From Lachnoclostridium sp. UBA6558 (GTDB lineage Bacteria > Bacillota > Clostridia > Lachnospirales > Lachnospiraceae), in assembly GCA_002434335.1 (NCBI GenBank), contig DJJW01000028.1:1-5210 (forward strand): a DNA stretch of 5,210 nt, given 5' to 3'. Below the pieces are notes generated by a model. It was not told the origin of the DNA, ran no database searches, and worked only from the letters and a program-made list of their open reading frames with translations. A program made the position numbers and the translations under genes. The stretch's first letter is position 1, and every line of letters begins with the position of its first letter. Shown here piece by piece: positions 1-4,747 of the stretch.

Positions 1-177
1 CCTCTACTTTCTTTCACACTAAGTTATCCCTCCTGTTATAACAATGACAAAACATATTTTTATATTATTTATATAGTATACAGTGTCTTTGATAAGATAA
101 CTACTTACAAATATATTAAAAGTATTAAAATTAACTTTGTAAAAAAGCGGTCTCAAAAACCTATACTTTTGATAAGA

Positions 178-206
178 TTGCATAATTCATTTATATGTTG
201 TATAAT
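178..206 (+). promoter_or_regulatory. Probable promoter for the 45-aa membrane peptide
   Basis: A TTGCAT -35-like box (178-183) and a perfect TATAAT -10 box (201-206) are separated by 17 bases. Transcription would start near 213, giving a leader of about 38 bases to the ATG at 251. The -35 box directly abuts the second copy of an 11-bp direct repeat, TTTGATAAGAT (88-98 and 168-178), which could be a regulator site, though two copies are weak evidence. Apart from this and AT-rich DNA, I see no gene in 1-250. Confidence 0.6.
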
Positions 207-250
207 AATGGGAAAATTACGGACGTTAAAACAGAAAAGGAGAGAAGCAA

Positions 251-388
251 ATGAGCACACTAACGCTAGGAGGTTTTTGGATTATTTTTAATTTGATTTT
301 AATAGGTATTCCATTTTGTCTTTGCATCTATGCCTTAATCCTTGCAATTAAAGCGCTAAAAATTTATATAAATAAGAATAAAGAATAA
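251..388 (+). CDS. Small single-pass membrane protein, 45 aa, unknown function
   Basis: The ATG at 251 has a good ribosome-binding site, AAGGAGAG (237-244), with the AGGAG core ending 8 bases upstream; the reading frame closes with TAA at 386-388. The translation starts MSTLTLGGFWIIFN and has a hydrophobic stretch from about residue 9 to 36, followed by a lysine-rich tail ending NKNKE. This fits one membrane helix with a cytoplasmic positive end. A promoter with 17-base spacing lies just upstream, so the gene has all its expression signals despite its size. I do not recognise the family. Such peptides occur in clostridial prophages and conjugative elements, and some are toxins of type I toxin-antitoxin systems, but I see no matching antitoxin RNA here and make no functional claim. 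Confidence 0.62.
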   Translation: MSTLTLGGFWIIFNLILIGIPFCLCIYALILAIKALKIYINKNKE

Positions 389-478
389 AAGGTGTTAGGA
401 GATGAGCTTAATTATTTATGCCAGATAAATGCAAATTCATATTTTATCTAGATTATTTGAAGATAAACGTATAAAGGA

Positions 479-550
479 ACAAAAAGAAAACGCCTCAAAC
501 CAAGCTCCTAAAAGCTGTGAATTCAGGCGTTTTCTTGCGTATAATAGGGT
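479..550. repeat. 72-bp structured inverted-repeat element, copy A
   Basis: The arms AAGAAAACGCCT (484-495) and AGGCGTTTTCTT (525-536) are perfect 12-bp inverted repeats. A small inner hairpin, AGCT/AGCT (503-506 and 513-516), sits in the loop. The right arm runs into GCGTATAATAGGGT, which contains a TATAAT. Another element at 4676-4747 shares the first 15 bases and the last 24 bases exactly, and both have a 33-base variable middle. The stem followed by TTTTCTT could terminate transcription in either direction, and the TATAAT could be a -10 box reading rightward toward the gene at 680. The class of element is not recognised. A weak 55-aa reading frame (429-596) crosses it and is probably not a gene. 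Confidence 0.72.
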
Positions 551-585
551 ATATATAAAAACTAGAATCAGGGAGGGACAAGCTA

Positions 586-618
586 ATGGAAAATGAGGAC
601 TTTATTGATAGTTGGTAA
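586..618 (+). other. Ten-codon reading frame with a strong ribosome-binding site
   Basis: GGGAGGG (571-577) lies 8 bases before an ATG that encodes MENEDFIDSW and then TAA. It lies downstream of the TATAAT of copy A and upstream of the 60-aa membrane gene. It may be a leader peptide, the stub of a lost gene, or chance. No attenuator structure is visible immediately after it, so I favour a stub. Confidence 0.25.
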
Positions 619-679
619 AATATTTAGTATTCTCTTAATAAAGATTATTTATATTCGGTGAAGGGAGGTAAAATAATTT

Positions 680-862
680 ATGATAATAGATATGTTTATA
701 TTTTTAATTGGTATGTTAGCGGCATTCCTTTTTCTATATTTTGTAATTAAATCTATCAAGGAAACTAATAATAAAGCATTTATATGGGGTGCGTGTATTT
801 GTAGCTGCATCATTGTTACAATAATTATGAGTCATTTCAGAACAATACTAAACATCATTTAA
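680..862 (+). CDS. Small two-helix membrane protein, 60 aa, unknown function
   Basis: The ATG at 680 follows a GGGAGG site (663-668) at 11 bases, slightly long but usable; the alternative ATG at 692 would shorten the first helix and has no better site. Residues about 4-24 and 35-52 are hydrophobic. A charged linker, KSIKETNNK, lies between them, so both termini are probably on the same side of the membrane. I do not recognise the family. The gene stands alone, about 60 bases after the ten-codon frame and before a non-coding stretch with a promoter and terminator. A plausible upstream promoter is the TATAAT in the right end of the 72-bp element (540-545), which would give a long leader; no clear closer promoter is visible. 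Confidence 0.6.
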   Translation: MIIDMFIFLIGMLAAFLFLYFVIKSIKETNNKAFIWGACICSCIIVTIIMSHFRTILNII

Positions 863-944
863 TTGTGTAAATAGGTGGAGTATCCTGTTGATCAATTGGG
901 AGAGTAATTAGTATATAAAAGAAAGCTATTAAAGCTACATATTA

Positions 945-953
945 TGATATAAT
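945..953 (+). promoter_or_regulatory. Extended -10 promoter in front of the sigma-like pseudogene
   Basis: TGATATAAT is a perfect extended -10 (TG-N-TATAAT), with no convincing -35 box at the expected distance. Transcription would start near 960, only about 25 bases before a strong terminator. The default product would therefore be an RNA of roughly 55-60 bases, unless the terminator is relieved to reach the gene at 1045. Confidence 0.5.
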
Positions 954-984
954 ACAAAGGCAATAAATTAACAAGTATCTCTTG

Positions 985-1018
985 ACTACCAACTATCAAA
1001 TCAGTTGGTAGTTTTTTT
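985..1018 (+). terminator. Strong intrinsic terminator or leader attenuator
   Basis: ACTACCAACT (985-994) pairs perfectly with AGTTGGTAGT (1003-1012) around an 8-base loop. The stem is followed directly by a run of T ending at 1018. The structure sits between the extended -10 at 945-953 and the AAGGAGA ribosome-binding site at 1031-1037 of the sigma-like gene. It may end transcripts from the left or act as an attenuator for that gene. Confidence 0.85.
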
Positions 1019-1044
1019 ATACCCAAAATTAAGGAGATGATCAC

Positions 1045-1627
1045 ATGAGTAATGAAGAATTGGTGCAGCTCATAAAGCAGGGCCGGTAAAATGGAGCAGC
1101 TCTACATAAAGAACCAGGGTATTATCTTTTCCGTGGTTAAGAAGTACCGTTATGCTTGCCAGAGTGGCCATAACGGCACTCCAATTATAGAACTTGATGA
1201 ATTAATGCATGAAGCCTATTTCGGGCTTGTAAAGGCTGTAGAGAACTACGATGAAATCCAGGGAGTGTTATTCATGTCATATGCTCCTTACTGGATCAGG
1301 CAGGCGGTTAAAAGGTTCATGGAGGATTGTGGCCGTGTTATTCGGGTACCGGTGCATAAGCAAGAACAGGTATATCAGTACAACCGGCTAACGGCTCACT
1401 TCCTGCAGAACTATAACCGGAAACCTTCAGTACACGAATATGCCAGGTGGTTGTAGATATCAGATAAGGGAGTGGAGCAGCTACAGCGTTTCATGTTCCG
1501 GGATAAGGCCAAGAGTCTGGATGAAATGGTGTCGATCGGAGAGGATGAGAGCATAACCTTTACTGATACTGTGGCCAGTGATACTGATCTGGAAGGTGAA
1601 GTGATGAAAGGTATCTTGCGGTGGTAG
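1045..1627 (+). pseudogene. Decayed sigma-70-family factor (regions 2-3, region 4 missing)
   Basis: The original start is probably ATG at 1045, 7 bases after AAGGAGA. It encodes MSNEELVQLIKQGR and meets a stop at 1087-1089. Removing one C from the CC near 1083-1084 would join it to the main frame, which resumes at ATG 1091 and runs 121 codons. That part shows sigma region 2: ELMHEAYFGLVKAVENYD resembles the core-binding segment, and FMSYAPYWIRQAVKR the -10 recognition segment. RVIRVPVH marks the start of region 3. An amber codon (1454-1456) interrupts the same frame, which continues in recognisable style (SLDEMVSIGEDESI) to TAG at 1625-1627. The helix-turn-helix of region 4 is absent, so -35 recognition is lost. 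The segment is visibly richer in G+C than its neighbours, which suggests a separate origin. Sigma-like proteins of this size occur on clostridial mobile elements; I assign no symbol. Confidence 0.8.
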
Positions 1628-1641
1628 AGTGTCTTTCTTTA

Positions 1642-1670
1642 TTGTAATTTATTGGATTATGGTATATAAT
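1642..1670 (+). promoter_or_regulatory. Promoter of the four-helix membrane protein gene
   Basis: TTGTAA (1642-1647) and TATAAT (1665-1670) are 17 bases apart. A start near 1677 leaves a leader of only about 16 bases, containing AGGAGG at 1682-1687. The promoter begins just 15 bases after the broken end of the sigma-like gene, so the downstream gene is an independent unit. Confidence 0.75.
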
Positions 1671-1692
1671 GGAGAAAAACTAGGAGGAATGT

Positions 1693-2061
1693 ATGAAAAA
1701 TAAACAAAGCTGGCTGTTTGTTATGATTCCAGGGGGAATAATCACTGTATTGGGATTGTGGGCAACGTTTACAAATGATATAATGTTTTCAGCTATGGGG
1801 AATATTTTTGTTATTTTAGGTCTTACATCATTACTATATATACTAGCAATAAAGTATTCAGAATGGATTGAAAATAATAAAGGGTGGATAAAACCAGTAT
1901 CAATAACAGTATTTATCCTTGTCTCATTTATGTGGGCATTGCTCTCATATAACGACGTAGATAACGTATTTATAACTACAATTATTTCGGCAATATTAAG
2001 TACGATGATATCTTTCTTTTTAGCTGCCTTTAGTGAAGAAATAAGGAATGAAATATCGTAA
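1693..2061 (+). CDS. Four-helix integral membrane protein, 122 aa, unknown function
   Basis: The ATG at 1693 is 5 bases after a perfect AGGAGG, and the gene has its own promoter and terminator, so it is a well-supported single-gene unit. The protein has four hydrophobic segments, at about residues 7-26, 31-53, 65-86 and 91-113. The connectors are short (KYSEWIENNKGW between helices two and three) and the tail is acidic, SEEIRNEIS. No catalytic motif, signal peptide cleavage site or known transporter signature is visible, and I do not recognise the family. It lies directly upstream of the broken deoxyribosyltransferase-like gene. Pairing of a small membrane protein with a nucleotide-processing effector is seen in some defence systems, but the terminator between the two genes argues against a classical operon. 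Its intact frame, between two decayed genes, suggests it may still be functional. Confidence 0.75.
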   Translation: MKNKQSWLFVMIPGGIITVLGLWATFTNDIMFSAMGNIFVILGLTSLLYILAIKYSEWIENNKGWIKPVSITVFILVSFMWALLSYNDVDNVFITTIISAILSTMISFFLAAFSEEIRNEIS

Positions 2062-2068
2062 ACTCTAT

Positions 2069-2098
2069 AGCAACTTCCTCCAGGTGGTTGCTTTTTTC
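2069..2098 (+). terminator. Intrinsic terminator after the four-helix membrane protein gene
   Basis: AGCAAC (2069-2074) pairs with GTTGCT (2087-2092). The loop contains a further CCT/AGG pairing, and the stem is followed by a run of six T (2092-2097). It begins 8 bases after the stop codon at 2059-2061. Confidence 0.85.
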
Positions 2099-2127
2099 TT
2101 GTTGAAAAATGGAAATAAGATTATAAT
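2099..2127 (+). promoter_or_regulatory. Probable promoter of the deoxyribosyltransferase-like gene
   Basis: TATAAT at 2122-2127 has a weak TTGTTG at 2099-2104 with a 17-base spacer. An overlapping, better TTGAAA (2102-2107) is only 14 bases away. The promoter overlaps the tail of the preceding terminator, so the gene probably has its own start of transcription. Confidence 0.5.
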
Positions 2128-2659
2128 AATGGAAAGAGAATATAGGGGGTATATAATATGGATGAGACAACAAGTATAAAAACTGTTTTATTGTGACACC
2201 AATTGGAGAAGATAAATCTGACATAGAAGGCATATTGATGGATTGATAGATGAATGCATAGTACCAGTTATGAATGAAAAGGGCTACAATGTTAATGTTG
2301 CTCATAGAATGGCTCAACCAGGCTCTATAAATAATCAAGTTATAGCTGAATTGTATTATAGTAATCTTGTCATAGCAAACCTCTATGGTTTGAATCCAAA
2401 CGTAATGTACGAATTAGCTATAAGACATTGCTTAAGAAAACCCGTTATTATAATAATGGAAAAGGGTTCAGGAAAAATACCTTTTGACACTATTACAGAA
2501 AGAACGGTTTTTTACTCAAATGATTTTCAAGGTGCTATTGATTTTAAAAACGAACTGATTAAGGTCATTGATGTAATAGATGAAATGAATATTGATGAGT
2601 TAGATAACCCAGTGTATACTGCTTTGGAAAAGATTATTACAGAAAAAAACATTATAAAA

Positions 2660-2666
2660 AATATAA
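2660..2666. repeat. Target-site duplication, left copy (AATATAA)
   Basis: AATATAA abuts the left terminal repeat of the IS at 2667 and is repeated at 4179-4185 just outside the right terminal repeat. The following CT is the first two bases of the left IS end and also the next two host bases on the right, so the visible direct repeat is nine bases (AATATAACT). Seven is the length consistent with symmetrical IS ends. Confidence 0.88.
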
Positions 2667-2679
2667 CTCAACTTTCCCA
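2667..2679 (+). repeat. Left terminal inverted repeat of the IS
   Basis: CTCAACTTTCCCA is the exact complement of 4166-4178; the next bases (GCA against CCA) match at two of three positions. The transposase stop codon (complement of TCA at 2668-2670) is inside the repeat. Confidence 0.9.
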
Positions 2680-4026
2680 GCAAATATTTTCGAATAGAGC
2701 CTGAATAAACGAGGCTTGAGATAGAATCCATTCGGTTACTTTACTTTTGATGAAGGATGTGATATCTGCTGACAACGTTGAAATATGTTCCACAAACAAA
2801 GCCATTAGGCTTTGAAGTGCATTGGTTAAATCCATGTCCTGGATATCTTCACAGAACATGAAAAATAGTTCGCCATACGTTTTCTGGTCATTTCGGTTCC
2901 GACGAATCCATTCCAGAATGATATATCTTATGAATACAATGGTTGTATGGCCTACCATTGCACCGTAATTATGGCTCTGAAATTCAGTGCCTAACTTCAA
3001 GAAAGATTTAGATGTTTTAAAGAAACATTCTATCAACCATCTATTTCCATATATACGTACGATCTCTGCATCTTCCAGTGAAATATCTGTGCTTAAGATA
3101 TACAAACATTCACTTTTTTTATTGCGGTTTCGTACAAAAACAATCTTAACAGGGATTCCTGTTTTGGTGGCTACCACCAGTGAACCAAAGATATTTCTGC
3201 CACCTTCAAAACATACAAACTTCTTAAGTTCTGGAAGCTTATATTGTTTACCATTATAGGTATAGCGTTGTTTCAACTGCTTGACCATACCAACGGCGTG
3301 GATGCCTGTTTCAAGGATCTCCTTGATCATTGGTTCCGTAGTAAACCATGTGTCCATAAGGACATAATCAGCTTTTATGCCAGCATTCAGAGCATTCTTA
3401 ATCAAAAGAATGGCAGCATCTGTTTTATGAATCATACTTTCTTTGCGAAATTTATATCCATTTGTACGATGGTCAATCTTATCAGAAACTTCGTTATAAC
3501 GATTACTTTTCGTAGCAGAAGAAAGCATGTTGAATCCGGTTGGAATAAAGCTGTATCCATCAGACCAGCCAAGTGTAAGAAGAGTAAAACCTTTCTGACA
3601 TTTATGCTCAACATGGTCAAAGACACGTGCAAGTAGTTCAACTGTTTTACTGCGATTACGCTTAATAACGGAATCATCCAGAATCAGAACTTTTACTCTC
3701 TCTGGTCGAGTAAGCGAATCAAAAGCTGCTGTAACTTTAACGGCAAGGAGCATAATAAACTTGCTCCAATTGTAGGAAGTTACATTAAGAAAACGATAAT
3801 ACGTATTCTTTGAAACAGCCTGATCTTTATGTTTAGAATTCAGGAAACGAAAAAGATTCTTTCCCTGAAATGCTAACAGAAGTAAAAATTGAAACACCTC
3901 ATATGCAGAAATACCGCATGATTTTGTAATATTGGATTTGCGCAACAGTTTTCCGATTTGAAGTTGTTTTAACGCATCAGAAAATTGATTTTGAGGATTT
4001 TCATTTTTGTCATTTTGGTATATCAT
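2668..4026 (-). CDS. IS4-family DDE transposase, 452 aa
   Basis: This enzyme cuts and joins the IS ends through a two-metal RNase H-fold active site. First acidic residue: LILDDS, with D118 (or D117). Second: LMDTWF, D225. Third: the IS4 signature Y326-(2)-R329-(3)-E333-(6)-K340 in IYGNRWLIECFFKTSK. Long spacing between D225 and E333 holds the insertion domain with beta strands that is usual in this family. The N-terminal 110 residues are helical and probably bind the terminal repeats. The start is ATG at 4026-4024, with AAAGGTG 8 bases upstream; no internal stop or frameshift is present and the length is normal for the family. Expression is from an extended -10 at 4071-4079, with likely translational repression of read-through messages. 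I cannot name the exact IS without a database. Confidence 0.95.
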   Translation of the reverse strand: MIYQNDKNENPQNQFSDALKQLQIGKLLRKSNITKSCGISAYEVFQFLLLLAFQGKNLFRFLNSKHKDQAVSKNTYYRFLNVTSYNWSKFIMLLAVKVTAAFDSLTRPERVKVLILDDSVIKRNRSKTVELLARVFDHVEHKCQKGFTLLTLGWSDGYSFIPTGFNMLSSATKSNRYNEVSDKIDHRTNGYKFRKESMIHKTDAAILLIKNALNAGIKADYVLMDTWFTTEPMIKEILETGIHAVGMVKQLKQRYTYNGKQYKLPELKKFVCFEGGRNIFGSLVVATKTGIPVKIVFVRNRNKKSECLYILSTDISLEDAEIVRIYGNRWLIECFFKTSKSFLKLGTEFQSHNYGAMVGHTTIVFIRYIILEWIRRNRNDQKTYGELFFMFCEDIQDMDLTNALQSLMALFVEHISTLSADITSFIKSKVTEWILSQASFIQALFENICWES

Positions 4027-4031
4027 AAGTT

Positions 4032-4093
4032 TAGCACCTTTCTTTGTATCTTAATGTTTGTGGTGAACTTATTATACCAAAGATTTGGTGCTA
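4032..4093 (-). promoter_or_regulatory. Dyad that can sequester the transposase ribosome-binding site
   Basis: On the transposase strand, TAGCACC (4093-4087) pairs with GGTGCTA (4038-4032), which contains the ribosome-binding GGTG. Inside this, CTTTG (4082-4078) pairs with CAAAG (4046-4042) across a small internal loop. The upstream arms lie before the -10 box, so the IS's own transcript lacks them and keeps the site open. Transcripts entering from outside would include both arms and close it. Known precedents are the fold-back structures of IS10 and IS50. The role here is inferred. Confidence 0.65.
4071..4079 (-). promoter_or_regulatory. Transposase promoter (extended -10)
   Basis: The minus strand reads TGGTATAAT, a perfect extended -10. 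A perfect TTGACA (4105-4100) exists upstream but 23 bases away, too far for a normal -35 box, so activity likely depends on the TG extension. Transcription would begin near 4064, about 38 bases before the start codon. A small dyad, CCAAA/TTTGG (4077-4088), overlaps the upstream edge. Confidence 0.65.
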
Positions 4094-4129
4094 TTTTTAT
4101 GTCAAGGCACCGATTTATTAAGTTATTTT

Positions 4130-4167
4130 GCTTGAGGAATCAAGCATTTTCACCAGCTTCGCTGGTG
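4130..4167. repeat. Two compact hairpins in the right end of the IS
   Basis: GCTTGA/TCAAGC (4130-4135 and 4140-4145) with a GGAA loop is followed by CACCAGC/GCTGGTG (4151-4157 and 4161-4167) with a TTC loop. On the transposase strand the second has the core GCGAAGC, a heptamer known to form an unusually stable DNA mini-hairpin. It directly abuts and slightly overlaps the right terminal repeat. It could impede read-through transcription or shape the transposase binding site. Confidence 0.7.
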
Positions 4168-4178
4168 GGAAAGTTGAG
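4166..4178 (-). repeat. Right terminal inverted repeat of the IS
   Basis: TGGGAAAGTTGAG is the exact complement of the left end at 2667-2679 and is followed directly by the second target copy at 4179. Confidence 0.9.
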
Positions 4179-4185
4179 AATATAA
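4179..4185. repeat. Target-site duplication, right copy (AATATAA)
   Basis: This copy is identical to 2660-2666. Both lie in the same codon phase of the host gene (AAT-ATA-A), so the codons for Asn-Ile-Thr occur on both sides of the IS. Confidence 0.88.
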
Positions 4186-4625
4186 CTAAAGATAATGGAA
4201 ATGATAATGATGCAATTAAATACCTGGTAAATAGTATGTTACGGATTGAAAATAAAATTGATGGAATTGAGATGAATAAGCCTAACATATATACTAGGAG
4301 CATTCGATTTATTGAAAATGAGGAAACAGTTATGGATTCAATTTATCTACGTATAATAAATCTTTATAAAGTAGCAGATAATCAAAAAGGAGTAATAGTA
4401 GGTGAAATTGTAAGTGAATTATCTTCAATACTTTCATTTAATAAAGCATTTTGCGACATGGATGGGATAGAATTGTCATTTGGGAATATCCAAGTACAGG
4501 CAAAGCTGATAAGAAATGCTGCAAATACAGTGCTCAAAAAATATGATTTGATTTTAGACTCCTTACAAAAGAGAACTCATGCCAAAAACGCAACTGAGTA
4601 TCGTTACCTTAAAATGCAGATGTGA
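4186..4625 (+). pseudogene. 3' part of the IS-disrupted deoxyribosyltransferase-like gene; unrecognised helical C-terminal domain
   Basis: After removal of 2667-4185 the frame passes from the 5' part into this segment without a shift. It would supply residues 171-316 of the restored 316-aa protein. The sequence is polar and mostly helical in appearance: an early segment around LVNSMLRIENKIDGIE may form a short coiled coil. A middle part (KVADNQKGVIVGEIVSEL) and a basic end near KKYDLILDSLQKRTHAK follow. I recognise no family. In this family a C-terminal extension often carries the sensor or partner-binding function, but that is inference. An open frame beginning at TTG 4128 inside the IS covers the same segment, but it has no ribosome-binding site and is probably not translated. 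The stop codon TGA (4623-4625) is the first three bases of an 11-bp tandem repeat. Confidence 0.7.
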
Positions 4626-4644
4626 TACTAAAATGATACTAAAA
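4623..4644 (+). repeat. Perfect 11-bp tandem repeat overlapping a stop codon
   Basis: TGATACTAAAA occurs twice head to tail (4623-4633 and 4634-4644). The first copy supplies the stop codon of the disrupted gene. Tandem short repeats of this kind next to a gene end can be arm-type binding sites of a tyrosine recombinase, but no recombinase gene is present in the window, so the role is open. Confidence 0.75.
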
Positions 4645-4675
4645 AATGAACAAAAATAAAAAATATACAAAAAAC

Positions 4676-4747
4676 ACAAAAAGAAAACGCTTAAATTCAA
4701 GGTTTATAAAACCAAGAAACTAAGCGTTTTCTTGCGTATAATAGGGT
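4676..4747. repeat. 72-bp structured inverted-repeat element, copy B
   Basis: AAGAAAACGCTTA (4681-4693) and TAAGCGTTTTCTT (4721-4733) form a perfect 13-bp inverted repeat. The loop contains GGTTT/AAACC (4701-4705 and 4709-4713). The first 15 and last 24 bases equal those of copy A (479-550), and the variable middle is again exactly 33 bases. The first pair inside the constant stem is T-A here and C-G in copy A, a compensatory change. The stem followed by TTTTCTT may terminate transcription of the disrupted gene, and the conserved TATAAT (4737-4742) may be a -10 box. Confidence 0.75.

Larger units (their letters stand above)
2158..2704 (+). pseudogene. 5' part of an IS-disrupted nucleoside 2-deoxyribosyltransferase-like (DRHyd/TIR-like) gene
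   Basis: ATG 2158 follows GGGGG (2145-2149) by 8 bases. The frame breaks near 2184 and again near 2225. Restoring one base at each place gives a family-like start: CFIVTPIG, then SDIRRHIDGLIDEC. Downstream the frame is open and shows GSINNQVI, DLVIAN-like SNLVIANLYG, and NPNVMYEL, where the glutamate (residue 86 of the restored protein) matches the conserved catalytic glutamate of the deoxyribosyltransferase/DRHyd fold. Members cleave N-glycosidic bonds of nucleosides or nucleotides and are predicted effectors in bacterial conflict systems. The exact substrate here is unknown. The IS enters after 2666, so the present frame gains IS-encoded residues and stops at 2702-2704. A TTG at 2243 could open the distal frame but would omit the first strand and has no ribosome-binding site. 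With two deletions repaired and the IS removed, the gene would encode 316 aa. Confidence 0.8.
2667..4178 (-). mobile_element. Complete IS4-family insertion sequence, 1512 bp
   Basis: The element is bounded by 13-bp perfect inverted terminal repeats (CTCAACTTTCCCA at 2667-2679 and its complement at 4166-4178). It is flanked by a 7-bp duplication, AATATAA. It carries one intact transposase gene on the minus strand whose stop codon lies inside the left terminal repeat. The right end holds the promoter, a dyad that can hide the ribosome-binding site, and two compact hairpins. Everything needed for transposition appears intact, and the perfect target copies point to a fairly recent insertion. Excision of the element plus one target copy restores the host frame. 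The element lies antisense to the gene it interrupts. Confidence 0.93.

Noticed and set aside
1..34. Possible start of a minus-strand gene leaving the left edge (AGGAGG at 34-29, GTG at 17-15)
   Set aside because: Only five codons are visible and there is no clear promoter. The spacing is reasonable but the evidence is too thin to annotate a gene.
88..178. 11-bp direct repeat TTTGATAAGAT (88-98 and 168-178) as an operator pair
   Set aside because: Exact spacing of 80 bases is suggestive, but two short AT-rich copies can arise by chance; it is mentioned only in the promoter entry.
402..428. Short frame MSLIIYAR after AGGAG at 397-401
   Set aside because: The AGGAG touches the ATG with no spacing, and the frame stops after eight codons.
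429..596. 55-codon plus-strand reading frame
   Set aside because: It has no ribosome-binding site and runs straight through the inverted-repeat element, so it is probably chance.
2030..2338. 102-codon minus-strand reading frame
   Set aside because: It crosses the end of one gene, a terminator, a promoter and the start of another gene, and lacks a ribosome-binding site.
2987..3677. Several 80-130-codon frames inside the IS (both strands)
   Set aside because: They are shadows of the intact transposase frame with no start signals or family-like motifs.
4128..4185. Treating the frame from TTG 4128 as a separate 165-aa gene
   Set aside because: The start lies in the IS end without a ribosome-binding site. 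The phase match with the 5' part and the target duplication show it is the 3' part of the disrupted gene.
479..4747. CRISPR-like repeats from the two 72-bp elements
   Set aside because: There are only two copies more than 4 kb apart, with variable centres and no spacer array or cas gene.
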